Of a DNA stretch of 7,765 nt, positions 1 through 7,396 are shown in pieces. How positions within the stretch are numbered: position 1 is the stretch's first letter; each line of letters begins with the position of its first letter. The position numbers and the translations under genes are program-made. The stretch is taken from positions 1 through 7,765 of the forward strand of contig DMWU01000208.1 in the NCBI GenBank assembly GCA_003483125.1. The letters run 5' to 3'. The notes below the pieces were generated by a model, which did no database searches, was not told the DNA's origin, and saw only the letters and a program-made list of their open reading frames with translations. This stretch comes from Erythrobacter sp. GTDB taxonomy: Bacteria; Pseudomonadota; Alphaproteobacteria; Sphingomonadales; Sphingomonadaceae.

Positions 1-100
1 CTCAGAGCGGCTACAAGGCCTGGACTAGCTGATCCTCGGATAACCCGTCGGTCGGATCGACCCCAGGGTTCCCTAAATACCTGCTTTTGAAAAGGAAATA
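1..100. other. Unassigned left flank
   Basis: No gene can be supported here. A plus-strand frame entering from the left reads QSGYKAWTS and stops with TGA at 30-32, so this could be the tail of an upstream plus-strand gene, but ten residues do not allow identification. Two small inverted repeats are visible: GGTCG/CGACC with a 3-nt loop at 50-62, and CTTTT/AAAAG around position 88. Neither is followed by a T-run on either strand, so neither is a convincing terminator for the flavodoxin-like gene ending at 101. Confidence 0.2.
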
Positions 101-586
101 TCAAAAAATTCCTAGCGCCAACCCTTCTTGCATCGTCCGTCCCAATTCGCGACATTGTTCCAGATTGTCTGATGGAACAGTCTTCTGCGCGAGAATTTCT
201 TCGGTTGTTTGGGCTTCCAAATTCACGATTATCCCTTCCGCAACTCGCCGTAGTCGCCATCCGGTTGCGATACGATCAATCTGTCGCTCAGCATTCTCTC
301 CATCCGATCCTGCCGCAATCGCTGTGCAGTATGCCCTTCCTTCTATCTCTCCGAGCAATGGGTAATAGCATTGATCGAACATTTCTTTCATTTCGCCGGA
401 AAGGCTGGCGAGGTTTTCGGGACAAACAAAGAGATATGCATCGGCTTCCAGAAAGTCCCTTGGTGCGGCATTTTTGGCGCGGATAATTCTTGCGCCATTT
501 CCAGCACCATCGTGGGCAGCCATTGCCATTGCTTCGCTGGCCCCGGTGCGGCTGTGCCAAATGATCAAGAGTACTGGATCGTTCAA
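101..586 (-). CDS. Flavodoxin-fold / NAD(P)H-dependent FMN reductase-like protein
   Basis: This 161-residue protein has the look of a small flavodoxin-like or NADPH-dependent FMN reductase fold, cytoplasmic, with no signal peptide or membrane segment. The first beta strand (VLLIIW, residues 5-10) runs into a phosphate-binding-type loop HSRTGASEAM (11-20), which resembles the FMN phosphate loop of flavodoxins. A second strand ends in VCPENLASLSGEMKEMFDQCYYP (split over 54-76), matching the part of FMN reductases in which PE begins the flavin-contacting loop and the following helix leads to a Tyr-Tyr-Pro. A third conserved-looking stretch is AAGSDGENAERQ (91-102). The start is TTG at 586; no in-frame ATG lies close upstream and the first beta strand begins directly after it, so the frame is sound although no clear Shine-Dalgarno is seen. 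It is divergent from recJ. The electron donor and substrate cannot be read from sequence, and flavin binding is inferred. Confidence 0.75.
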   Translation of the reverse strand: MNDPVLLIIWHSRTGASEAMAMAAHDGAGNGARIIRAKNAAPRDFLEADAYLFVCPENLASLSGEMKEMFDQCYYPLLGEIEGRAYCTAIAAGSDGENAERQIDRIATGWRLRRVAEGIIVNLEAQTTEEILAQKTVPSDNLEQCRELGRTMQEGLALGIF

Positions 587-595
587 AACTGGATG

Positions 596-628
596 AGAAA
601 GCGTGCTTCGCTGTAGATTGTCAAATCT
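596..628 (-). promoter_or_regulatory. Possible leftward promoter with overlapping inverted repeat
   Basis: In the 84-bp divergent gap, the minus strand carries a perfect -35 hexamer TTGACA (plus-strand 619-624). Seventeen bases further along, the -10 position (596-601) reads CTTTCT, which is a poor match. If used, transcription would start only a few bases before the TTG start at 586. The -35 lies inside a 5-bp inverted repeat AGATT/AATCT (615-619 and 624-628, 4-bp spacer) that could be a small operator or chance. No equally good plus-strand promoter for recJ was found. Confidence 0.25.
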
Positions 629-670
629 TTGCCCCTGTTCGGGTTGGCAAGGCTGGGCTAAATTCGCATT

Positions 671-2458
671 ATGGAGTCAAGATCCCTTTCCCCCGTATTC
701 GGAGTTTCATCATCGCTTTCCGGCCGCGCATGGCATTGGCGCGGGGGAAACATGGAGCTTGAAAGCGACGCGTCAGGACTCGAGAATGACATCCTCAGAC
801 AATTGCTGCTGACGCGGGGAGTAGCGCCCGAGGATGTGACCCGCCATATCTCCCCAACATTGCGTGATTTCCTGCCTGATCCTGCGATGTTTCAAGACAT
901 GGAAACTGCGGCAGAGCGTATCGCTCAGGCTATATTGGGCGAAGAGAAGATCACCATTTACGGCGATTACGATGTCGACGGCGCGACAAGCGCTGCTCTG
1001 CTGATCGATTTGTTACGCCAGCTGGGTGTTGAAGCACACTATTACATCCCTGACCGCTTGCTCGAAGGATATGGACCTAGCGGAGAAGCATTGGTGCGGC
1101 TCGCTGAAGAGGGTTCGAGCCTAGTTGTAACAGTCGATTGCGGAGCCATGGCCTTTGATGCGCTCGAACAAGCGCGTGCGGCAGGTCTGGACGTAATTGT
1201 TGTCGATCATCACAAATGCGCCGCTGAGAACCCGCCTGCGGTCGCCCTGGTTAATCCCAACCGACTCGATGAAAGCGACGAAGCTGCCAGCCATGGACAT
1301 CTCGCCGCAGTAGGCGTCGCATTCCTTCTAGCTGTCGCGTTAGTGAGGGCGTTGCGCAATCGGAGCTTCTTTTCAGATGAGAAAGAGCCGGACCTGATGT
1401 CACTGCTCGACCTTGTCGCACTTGGGACAGTAGCTGACGTTGCAATGCTGAAGTCCCTTAACCGAGCGTTTGTGACACAAGGTTTGAAGGTGATGGCCCG
1501 TCGAAAACGAATAGGCATGGCATCGCTAATCGATGCAAGCAGGATAAATCGTGCTCCCCAATCAAGCGACCTTGGGTTCGCTCTGGGGCCGCGAATAAAT
1601 GCCGGCGGAAGAGTAGGAGAATCGACGCTAGGCGTTCGCCTCCTTACGACCCAGGATGCTGATGAGGCTCGCGATATCGCGGCGCAGCTCTCATCGCTAA
1701 ATGAAGACCGCAGGGCGATAGAGGCTCAAGTTCAGGAAGAAGCCGAATCGCAAATACTGGCGCAAGGCAACCATGCGGTGCAGGTCTTTTCCGGAGAAGG
1801 TTGGCATCCTGGCGTTATCGGAATCGTTGCGGGCAGGCTTAAAGAGAAGACAGGCAAGCCAGCATTCGCCATCGCGGTGGATCGCGAAGGCGGGATCGGC
1901 AAGGGGTCGGGTCGTTCGATCAGCGGCGTCGACCTAGGCGCAGCGGTAATTGCTGCACGCGAAGAAGGACTGCTCCTTGCCGGTGGCGGACACGCGATGG
2001 CTGCCGGGATAACTATCGAATCGAGTAAGCTTGGCGCTTTCACCGAATTTTTGCAGGATAGGCTCGCCAACAAGGTAGATGCCGCCCGTGCCAGCCAGGT
2101 ACTTCAGCTCGATCTCAGCATCGCCTCGGGCGGGCTGAACCCCGCCCTCGTCGAGGTGCTGGAACAGGCAGGGCCATTCGGCGTTGGCTGGCCTGCGCCC
2201 CGAATTGCGGTTGGTCCCGTAAGAATCGTCAAGGCCGATATCGTAGGCAAGGATCATTTGCGCATTATTGCCGCTGGGGAAGACGGCAAATCATTCAAGG
2301 GAATCGCTTTTCGCGCAGGCGAGACCGAAATGGCGCAGACCCTGTTACATCGATCAAAGGGCCGCCGCTTCTTCCTGATGGGTCGTGCGAAAATTGACGA
2401 TTGGGGCAGCCGTCCGGCGGCAGAATTGCACCTGGAAGATGCAGCTTTTGCAGATTGA
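671..2458 (+). CDS. recJ: Single-stranded-DNA-specific exonuclease RecJ
   Basis: RecJ degrades single-stranded DNA 5' to 3' in the cytoplasm, in RecF-pathway recombination, mismatch repair and fork processing. The 595 residues are full length for the family. The DHH phosphoesterase core is intact: YGDYDVDGATS (97-107, metal ligands D99, D101, D103), VTVDCG with D156, VVDHH with D179-H180-H181, and GTVADV with D256. GPRINAGGR (306-314) and GWHPGVIGIVAGR (377-389) follow, then the DHHA1 signature GGGHAMAAG (438-446) and a C-terminal OB-like part (about 480-590). Start choice: ATG 671 keeps an N-terminal stretch (GVSSSLSGRAWHWR, 11-24) that I recall as conserved in sphingomonad RecJ. ATG 752, preceded by a purine-rich GGGGGAAA, is the alternative and would cost 27 residues but no motif. 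Upstream of 671 the ribosome site is weak. The flavodoxin-like gene is divergent and tRNA-Glu follows 61 bp after the stop. Confidence 0.96.
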   Translation: MESRSLSPVFGVSSSLSGRAWHWRGGNMELESDASGLENDILRQLLLTRGVAPEDVTRHISPTLRDFLPDPAMFQDMETAAERIAQAILGEEKITIYGDYDVDGATSAALLIDLLRQLGVEAHYYIPDRLLEGYGPSGEALVRLAEEGSSLVVTVDCGAMAFDALEQARAAGLDVIVVDHHKCAAENPPAVALVNPNRLDESDEAASHGHLAAVGVAFLLAVALVRALRNRSFFSDEKEPDLMSLLDLVALGTVADVAMLKSLNRAFVTQGLKVMARRKRIGMASLIDASRINRAPQSSDLGFALGPRINAGGRVGESTLGVRLLTTQDADEARDIAAQLSSLNEDRRAIEAQVQEEAESQILAQGNHAVQVFSGEGWHPGVIGIVAGRLKEKTGKPAFAIAVDREGGIGKGSGRSISGVDLGAAVIAAREEGLLLAGGGHAMAAGITIESSKLGAFTEFLQDRLANKVDAARASQVLQLDLSIASGGLNPALVEVLEQAGPFGVGWPAPRIAVGPVRIVKADIVGKDHLRIIAAGEDGKSFKGIAFRAGETEMAQTLLHRSKGRRFFLMGRAKIDDWGSRPAAELHLEDAAFAD

Positions 2459-2471
2459 TTGCTGGAAGGGC

Positions 2472-2500
2472 TTGACCGCGCCAGAACGCACCCGTAAAGG
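2472..2500 (+). promoter_or_regulatory. Probable promoter of tRNA-Glu
   Basis: TTGACC (2472-2477) and TAAAGG (2495-2500) are separated by exactly 17 bp, only 13 bp after the recJ stop. The -35 matches 5 of 6 consensus bases; the -10 matches only 3 of 6. It is followed by a GC-rich discriminator (CGCGC), typical of stable-RNA promoters under stringent control. Transcription would begin near 2507, giving a leader of about 13 nt. That leader can fold as CTCG/CGAG (2507-2510 with 2515-2518, loop CAAG) right before the mature tRNA 5' end. Confidence 0.5.
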
Positions 2501-2519
2501 CGCGCTCTCGCAAGCGAGT

Positions 2520-2595
2520 GGCCCCTTCGTCTAGTGGCCTAGGACGCCGCCCTTTCACGGCGGAAACACGGGTTCGAGTCCCGTAGGGGTCACCA
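2520..2595 (+). tRNA. tRNA-Glu (anticodon TTC)
   Basis: A complete 76-nt cloverleaf including the encoded CCA. The acceptor stem GGCCCCT pairs with AGGGGTC (one G-T wobble). The anticodon stem CCGCC (2547-2551) pairs with GGCGG (2559-2563) around loop CTTTCAC, placing anticodon TTC at 2554-2556, which reads GAA and GAG. The T arm is ACGGG-TTCGAGT-CCCGT. A73 and CCA are at 2592-2595. It lies between recJ and phoR on the same strand. tRNA 3' ends are common integration sites, but no integrase or repeated copy of this 3' end is visible here. Confidence 0.97.
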
Positions 2596-2648
2596 ACTTC
2601 CCTCTCCCACTCAGCTTTTTGTGCGCAATGGCCGGTATCACGCCGATT

Positions 2649-2673
2649 GCCGCTTTCTTGCGGCTTCGCTTCT
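2649..2673 (+). terminator. Weak hairpin after tRNA-Glu, possible terminator
   Basis: GCCGC (2649-2653) pairs with GCGGC (2660-2664) over a 6-nt loop and is followed by the T-rich but interrupted tract TTCGCTTCT. It lies 54 nt after the tRNA CCA and 18 nt before the preferred phoR ATG at 2691. It could trim or partly end tRNA transcription. The stem is only 5 bp and there is no clean U-run, so support is weak. If phoR starts at 2619 or 2628, it would be inside coding sequence. Confidence 0.25.
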
Positions 2674-2690
2674 GGTATGGCGCGGTCACG

Positions 2691-3887
2691 ATGGAAGATC
2701 GCAAACCGATTCCCACAGCTGGCCTGGCGATCGCCTTGTTAACATCCTTGGCTCTATTGCTGAGCGAAGTCGAGTTCGGCCTCGCTGTCGCTGTACTAGT
2801 CATTTGGGTCGGATCTCTTTTCCTCGCGAGTTCACGCCCCCCCGAGGTCCGAACGCGGTCGGACAACAAGGATGTGGCGCGCGACGTGGTTAAAGACCTG
2901 ATCGAACACTCCGCCATCCCTATGCTGCTAACGGAGGATGAAAGGATCTCGATTGCAAATGATGCAGCGCTCGAAATCCTTGGGAAGCATATTCTTGGCC
3001 AAGATACCCGAATGGCCTTCCGCCAACCTGAAGCAATCTCATTGCTGTCCAAGTCCAAGAACGGACACGTTACAATTCGTAATCTCGCAAGGCGTCGTGA
3101 CCTTTGGCGAATGAATCGCCAACAGCTGAACGAAGATTTGGCCGTGATCGAGTTGATCAACCAGACTGCAGAAGCAGATATCAGCCGCGCCCACACGGAT
3201 TTCGTCGCCAATGCCAGTCATGAGCTTCGCACTCCGCTTGCTTCTATCATAGGTTATGTCGAAACGCTCAGTGAGGAGGGTGGCGACATAAGCGCCAAGA
3301 CCTCAAAAAAATTCATCGACACAGTTTTGCGCGAGGGTAAGCGACTGCAAAGCCTGGTCAGTGATTTGATGTCGCTCTCTCGCATCGAGGCTGAAAAGCA
3401 TGAACGGCCAAGCAAGGTGGTCGAATTGCAGCCCCTGGTAGAGCGTGCATCTCGAGACGCTGCTGGATCAGATCGTTCAAAATTCCTGGAACTGGAAAGC
3501 GAAGGCTCGCCAAAAATACTTGGTGACGCGCAACAGCTTGAGCAACTCGTGCGCAACCTCGTGGACAATGCTTTCAAGTATGGTGCAAGCGATAAGCCGG
3601 TTACCGTGCGTGTCGATACCGGACCGCATGGCAATGCCAGAATCAAGGTTTCGGATCAGGGGGAAGGTATAGCTCCAGAACATATCCCCCACCTCACCAG
3701 GAGGTTTTATCGCACCGATCCCGCGCGCAGCAGGGCGTCGGGCGGAACAGGACTGGGCCTAGCCATTGTGAAACATATCGTGGAGCGTCATCACGGACGT
3801 CTCGACATAGCGAGCGAAGTCGGCAAAGGAACCGAAATCACAGTTAGGATCCCCCTCAGTTCAGGCGGATCGGAGCGTTCGTCATGA
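2691..3887 (+). CDS. phoR: Phosphate regulon sensor histidine kinase PhoR
   Basis: PhoR is the inner-membrane histidine kinase that phosphorylates PhoB under low phosphate and dephosphorylates it when PstSCAB-PhoU signals sufficiency. From ATG 2691 it has 398 residues: two adjacent hydrophobic segments (about 8-25 and 28-46) with almost no periplasmic loop, as usual for PhoR; a PAS-like sensor region (about 70-155); a HisKA domain with H-box FVANASHELRTPL (phosphoacceptor H177); then a HATPase_c domain with N-box NLVDNAFKYG (N293), G1 DQGEGI (322-327), F-box RRFYRTD and G2 GGTGLGLAI (351-359). All catalytic motifs are intact. The frame is open further upstream to ATG 2628 and TTG 2619, but those 21-24 extra residues precede the membrane hairpin, overlap the post-tRNA hairpin, and lack a ribosome site. 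ATG 2691 also has no good Shine-Dalgarno, so the start is uncertain. The phoR identity rests on domain order plus the pst genes downstream. Confidence 0.93.
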   Translation: MEDRKPIPTAGLAIALLTSLALLLSEVEFGLAVAVLVIWVGSLFLASSRPPEVRTRSDNKDVARDVVKDLIEHSAIPMLLTEDERISIANDAALEILGKHILGQDTRMAFRQPEAISLLSKSKNGHVTIRNLARRRDLWRMNRQQLNEDLAVIELINQTAEADISRAHTDFVANASHELRTPLASIIGYVETLSEEGGDISAKTSKKFIDTVLREGKRLQSLVSDLMSLSRIEAEKHERPSKVVELQPLVERASRDAAGSDRSKFLELESEGSPKILGDAQQLEQLVRNLVDNAFKYGASDKPVTVRVDTGPHGNARIKVSDQGEGIAPEHIPHLTRRFYRTDPARSRASGGTGLGLAIVKHIVERHHGRLDIASEVGKGTEITVRIPLSSGGSERSS

Positions 3888-3889
3888 AT

Positions 3890-3907
3890 CTGTCATATTT
3901 CTTTAAC
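3890..3907 (+). promoter_or_regulatory. Pho box (PhoB-binding site) upstream of pstC
   Basis: CTGTCAT-ATTT-CTTTAAC forms two 7-bp half-sites with a 4-bp spacer, the standard PhoB arrangement. The first half-site matches the CTGTCAT consensus exactly. The second is degenerate (C, T, T and A kept at 4 of 7 positions, counting positions 1, 2, 4 and 6). It begins 3 nt after the phoR stop and 93 nt before the pstC start, so it is well placed to drive pstCAB-phoU. In PhoB promoters the box replaces the -35. The -10 should fall around 3917-3930, where only weak candidates (CACAAA, ACAAAT) occur. Activation by phosphorylated PhoB under phosphate limitation is inferred from family knowledge. Confidence 0.7.
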
Positions 3908-3982
3908 ATCGCGCTGAAGAGTTTCACAAATCGACTCGATACCGGCGTTACACAGCCAATCTAAGGATAGAGTTCAGTAACC

Positions 3983-5368
3983 GTGTCTCCCCTGACGCTC
4001 ATTCTAATTGCTTTCGGCCTGGGCCTGATCGGCTGGCTTGCTGGCCGCGCCAAGGCGTGGAGTTTCCAGCAGGATAATGATCCGAAACTGCTCGCGGCGC
4101 GCCCGAACTATCATGGCTGGTATGTAGCCTTATGGATTCTCCTGCCAGTCGTCCTTTTCGCGACTTTATGGTCATTCATTGCACCGCAGCTTGTATTGCA
4201 ATCAGTCCTGGCTTCCGATGCCGGCCAGCAATTGCCGGAATTCGGGTTCGAAAGTCAGGCCCTGCTTTCAGAGGCGCGTAGCGTCGCAGCAGGGCAGGCA
4301 ACCAGCTTTTTCAACCAGGATGCGGAGCCACTCGTCGAGCCATTCAGACAGGCGATGACGCATTACAACATTATCGGGATTCTCAGCTCCGTCCTGATCG
4401 CATTTCTTGCCGGCGCATACGCCTTCTTGCGGGTTAAGCCGGATTTCAAGGCGCGCACCAAAGTAGAGCGCACCGTAATGGCCGTACTGCTGCTGGCATC
4501 GCTGGTAGCGATCCTTACAACATTTGGGATATTTGTTAGCCTCGTATTTGAAACTATTAGGTTTTTTGGAATGGTTAGTCCGTCAGACTTCCTGTTCGGC
4601 ACGTTCTGGGCTCCAGACCCAATGAGCAACCCCGAAAGCCCCGATGGTTCACGCTACGGCGCAATTCCGCTGTTCTGGGGAACAATTTATATAGGCGCGA
4701 TCATCGCAATGATCGTGGCAATACCGCTGGGGCTAATGAGTGCCATCTATCTTACTCAATATGCCAATCCTCGCTTGCGCTCCTGGCTCAAACCCGCGCT
4801 CGAAATTCTCGCCGGCGTACCCACAGTGGTGTACGGTTATTTCGCGGCCCTTACTGTTGCACCGGCTATCCGCGACATCGCTGTATCGCTTGGCGCTTCG
4901 AACGCGTCGAGCGAAAGTGCCCTCGCCGCGGGACTGGTGATGGGCGTGATGATCATCCCATTCGTTTCTTCGATGGCGGATGATTCGATTGCTGCTGTGC
5001 CCAGCGCCATGCGTGACGGCAGCCTGGCAATGGGCGCCACCACTTCTGAAACGATTCGGCGTGTCCTCATACCCGCTGCCCTCCCCGGTATTGTTGCAGG
5101 GATCATGCTCGCGATCAGCCGAGCGATCGGTGAAACCATGATCGTTGTGATGGCCGCAGGCGCGTTGGCGAATCTCAGCGCCAATCCACTTGAGGCGATG
5201 ACGACCGTTACTTTCCAGATCGTCGCCATGCTGACTGGCGAAGGCAGCTTCGATCACCCTGCCACGCTGAGTGCATTTGCGCTTGGCTTTGTACTCTTCA
5301 TGGTAACGCTAGGGCTGAATTTCATCGCTCTGCGCGTCGTAAAACGGTTCCGCGAAGCTTATGAGTAA
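3983..5368 (+). CDS. pstC: Phosphate ABC transporter permease PstC, long form
   Basis: PstC is one of two inner-membrane channel subunits of the high-affinity phosphate importer. At 461 residues it is much longer than the roughly 320-residue E. coli protein. The extra N-terminal part (about 1-195) has hydrophobic segments near 3-21, 46-67, 129-149 and 165-190, with an acidic, probably periplasmic stretch at about 68-125. This corresponds to the DUF3708-type N-terminal domain of many alphaproteobacterial PstC proteins. The permease core (about 228-455) has the usual membrane helices, the EAA loop DGSLAMGATTSETIRRVLIP (345-364) that contacts PstB, and SRAIGET (379-385), whose Arg and Glu match residues known to be needed for transport. 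The start is GTG 3983; AAGGA lies 15 nt upstream, rather far, but the first helix begins directly after it. No pstS lies between phoR and pstC. The 3' end overlaps pstA by 8 nt. Confidence 0.95.
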   Translation: MSPLTLILIAFGLGLIGWLAGRAKAWSFQQDNDPKLLAARPNYHGWYVALWILLPVVLFATLWSFIAPQLVLQSVLASDAGQQLPEFGFESQALLSEARSVAAGQATSFFNQDAEPLVEPFRQAMTHYNIIGILSSVLIAFLAGAYAFLRVKPDFKARTKVERTVMAVLLLASLVAILTTFGIFVSLVFETIRFFGMVSPSDFLFGTFWAPDPMSNPESPDGSRYGAIPLFWGTIYIGAIIAMIVAIPLGLMSAIYLTQYANPRLRSWLKPALEILAGVPTVVYGYFAALTVAPAIRDIAVSLGASNASSESALAAGLVMGVMIIPFVSSMADDSIAAVPSAMRDGSLAMGATTSETIRRVLIPAALPGIVAGIMLAISRAIGETMIVVMAAGALANLSANPLEAMTTVTFQIVAMLTGEGSFDHPATLSAFALGFVLFMVTLGLNFIALRVVKRFREAYE

Positions 5369-6611
5369 CACTATCGCCCGTACGCGGACTGACGCCTTCG
5401 CCAAGCGCCTCAAGAAACGCTATGCGGCCGAACGCCGCTTCAAGCTGACAGGCCTTGCCGCGATCCTCACATCCGTCGCGGTCCTTATCTTTCTTCTCGG
5501 CTCGATGACCTACAACGGGTTGGGCGGATTCCAGCGCGCAGAATTGACCGTCGAGATCGATTTCTCCGAAAGTGGTATCGCGGCAAACGAGCAAACATTG
5601 TCGCAAGCTAACGCGACACAGATGCTTGAGGCCCAGGGGCTGCGCGAAGTGGTAAGCTTCTATGCTGAGATGTCCCTTGGCGCAGAGGGCGCAGACGAAC
5701 TGAATGGCGAGGCTTGGCGCGAAGTTGCCGCAGCCATAATCGAAGAGCCGGAAATACTGCGCGAATTACGAACATTCTCATTGCCTGCAAGCGCGGATCT
5801 TGCGGCTGGGCTGAACGACGAGGGACTGCCTGAAATGCAAGTTCAAGCTGACAGGCTTGAAGCAGAAGGCAAGCTTTCGAAGAATTTCGATTTAGGTTTC
5901 CTCGCACGATCGGATGCAACCGACCCGCAAAAAGTCGGGATTTGGGGCGCTCTCAAAGGCTCGATCCTGACAATGATCGTGACCCTGCTGCTCGCATTCC
6001 CGATTGGTGTTTTGGCAGCACTTTACCTCGAAGAATATGCTCCCAAGAACCGCTGGACAGACATAATCGAGGTATCGATCAACAATCTTGCGGCGGTGCC
6101 ATCGATTATTTTCGGTTTGCTCGGGCTGGCAGTCTTCCTGACCATGTTCCCGAATTTTCGTTCTGCACCTTTGATCGGCGGTATGACGCTGGCCTTGATG
6201 ACAATGCCGGTGATCGTGATTTCGGGCCGCAATGCCATCAAGGCAGTGCCGCCTTCGATCCGCGATGGCGCCCTGGCAATCGGCGCTTCGCCAGTACAAG
6301 TGGTGTTCCATCACGTACTGCCATTGGCTCTACCCGGTATCTTAACAGGCACCATTATTCGTATGGCGCGCGCTCTTGGAGAAACGGCTCCACTGCTGAT
6401 GATCGGTATGCGCGCATTTGTAGCGACGCCGCCCGATGGTTTTACTTCGCCTGCCACAGTTTTACCTGTGCAGATTTTCCTTTGGTCCGACGAAATTGAC
6501 AGGGGCTTTGTCGAACGCACCAGCGCAGCTATTATTGTGTTGCTGCTGTTCTTGCTGCTGATGAATGGCCTCGCCATCTACCTACGCAACAAATTCGAGA
6601 AAACATGGTGA
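5361..6611 (+). CDS. pstA: Phosphate ABC transporter permease PstA, long form
   Basis: PstA is the second inner-membrane permease subunit of the phosphate importer, pairing with PstC. It has 416 residues against roughly 300 in E. coli. A basic cytoplasmic N-terminus (1-28) is followed by a first helix (about 29-50), then a large, acidic, soluble region (about 55-192), probably periplasmic, which fits the DUF3333 N-terminal domain found before PstA cores in many proteobacteria. The permease core (about 195-412) carries [16 protein letters not shown] (241-256), the EAA loop [20 protein letters not shown] (302-321) and [10 protein letters not shown] (337-346), where the Arg corresponds to a residue needed for transport in E. 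coli PstA. ATG 5361 overlaps the pstC stop by 8 nt (ATGAGTAA) and has no strong ribosome site, so translation is probably coupled to pstC. It overlaps pstB by 7 nt at its end. The function of the periplasmic insert is unknown; contact with PstS is a guess. Confidence 0.95.
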   Translation: MSNTIARTRTDAFAKRLKKRYAAERRFKLTGLAAILTSVAVLIFLLGSMTYNGLGGFQRAELTVEIDFSESGIAANEQTLSQANATQMLEAQGLREVVSFYAEMSLGAEGADELNGEAWREVAAAIIEEPEILRELRTFSLPASADLAAGLNDEGLPEMQVQADRLEAEGKLSKNFDLGFLARSDATDPQKVGIWGALKGSILTMIVTLLLAFPIGVLAALYLEEYAPKNRWTDIIEVSINNLAAVPSIIFGLLGLAVFLTMFPNFRSAPLIGGMTLALMTMPVIVISGRNAIKAVPPSIRDGALAIGASPVQVVFHHVLPLALPGILTGTIIRMARALGETAPLLMIGMRAFVATPPDGFTSPATVLPVQIFLWSDEIDRGFVERTSAAIIVLLLFLLLMNGLAIYLRNKFEKTW

Positions 6612-7396
6612 CCGTATTACATCCCAACCTTGAGCAGGCCGAAGCCAAAATGCGCGCGACCGATGTGTCGGTCTATTACGCAGACAAGATGGCTATCGAC
6701 AATGTGTCGATCGACATCCCGGCGAGCTACGTCACTGCATTTATCGGCCCGTCGGGCTGCGGGAAATCCACCTTTCTACGCGCACTGAACCGGATGAATG
6801 ACACCATTCCCACCGCCAGGGTCGAAGGCCTCATCGAACTGGATGGTGAGGATGTCTATTCCTCTGGCATGGACGTCGTGCAATTGCGCGCCCGCGTGGG
6901 CATGGTATTCCAGAAACCCAACCCGTTCCCCAAGTCGATTTACGACAATATTGCATACGGCCCGCGGATCCATGGACTTGCGGAAAAGAAAGAGGACCTC
7001 GACGAGATCGTCGAAAAATCGCTTCATCGCGCAGGGCTTTGGGATGAGGTGAAGGATCGGATGGCGGACTCCGGCACGGCACTATCGGGCGGCCAGCAAC
7101 AACGCCTGTGCATTGCCCGGGCGATTGCAGTCGATCCGGAAGTGATCCTGATGGACGAGCCCTGTTCGGCTCTTGATCCTATCGCAACCGCGCGCATCGA
7201 AGAGCTGATCGACGAACTTTCGGATCGCTATGCAATTGTGATTGTGACCCACTCAATGCAGCAGGCCGCGCGCGTATCGCAGCGAACAGCCTTTTTTCAT
7301 CTTGGGAAAATGGTAGAATACGGTCCGACGTCGGACATATTTACCAACCCTATCGAGCAGCGAACTCAAGATTATATCACAGGACGCTACGGCTAA
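6605..7396 (+). CDS. pstB: Phosphate ABC transporter ATP-binding protein PstB
   Basis: PstB is the cytoplasmic ATPase that powers phosphate uptake through PstC-PstA and takes part in signalling to PhoR with PhoU. Its 263 residues are normal for the family. Every nucleotide-binding motif is intact: Walker [10 protein letters not shown] (48-56), followed by the PstB-typical [10 protein letters not shown] (57-66); Q-loop [14 protein letters not shown] (102-115); signature LSGGQQQR (160-167); Walker B VILMDEP (180-186); D-loop SALD (188-191); and switch His in [12 protein letters not shown] (H216). The C-terminus YITGRYG is the usual PstB ending (consensus YITGRFG). ATG 6605 overlaps the pstA stop by 7 nt, with GAGA 4 nt upstream. 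The stop overlaps the phoU start by one base (TAATG), so termination-reinitiation coupling is likely. Confidence 0.98.
   Translation: MVTVLHPNLEQAEAKMRATDVSVYYADKMAIDNVSIDIPASYVTAFIGPSGCGKSTFLRALNRMNDTIPTARVEGLIELDGEDVYSSGMDVVQLRARVGMVFQKPNPFPKSIYDNIAYGPRIHGLAEKKEDLDEIVEKSLHRAGLWDEVKDRMADSGTALSGGQQQRLCIARAIAVDPEVILMDEPCSALDPIATARIEELIDELSDRYAIVIVTHSMQQAARVSQRTAFFHLGKMVEYGPTSDIFTNPIEQRTQDYITGRYG

Noticed and set aside
50..93. Inverted repeats GGTCG/CGACC and CTTTT/AAAAG as a terminator between converging genes
   Set aside because: The stems are 5 bp with very small loops and there is no adjoining T-run on either strand.
2520..2595. tRNA-Glu as an attachment site for an integrated element
   Set aside because: No integrase gene, no duplicated tRNA 3' fragment and no composition break follow; core phosphate genes come next.
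2555..3211. A 218-residue minus-strand open frame opposite phoR
   Set aside because: It is the antisense of phoR and the tRNA, is rich in Ser/Arg, has no family features, and phoR on the plus strand has every kinase motif intact.
4733..5257. A 174-residue minus-strand open frame inside pstC
   Set aside because: Its composition (His/Arg/Gly-rich, no domain) is typical of an out-of-frame shadow, and the plus strand codes for the well-conserved PstC core.
5942..6499. A 185-residue plus-strand frame inside pstA
   Set aside because: It is an alternative frame of the PstA permease core; the pstA frame carries the EAA loop and RALGET motif across the same bases.
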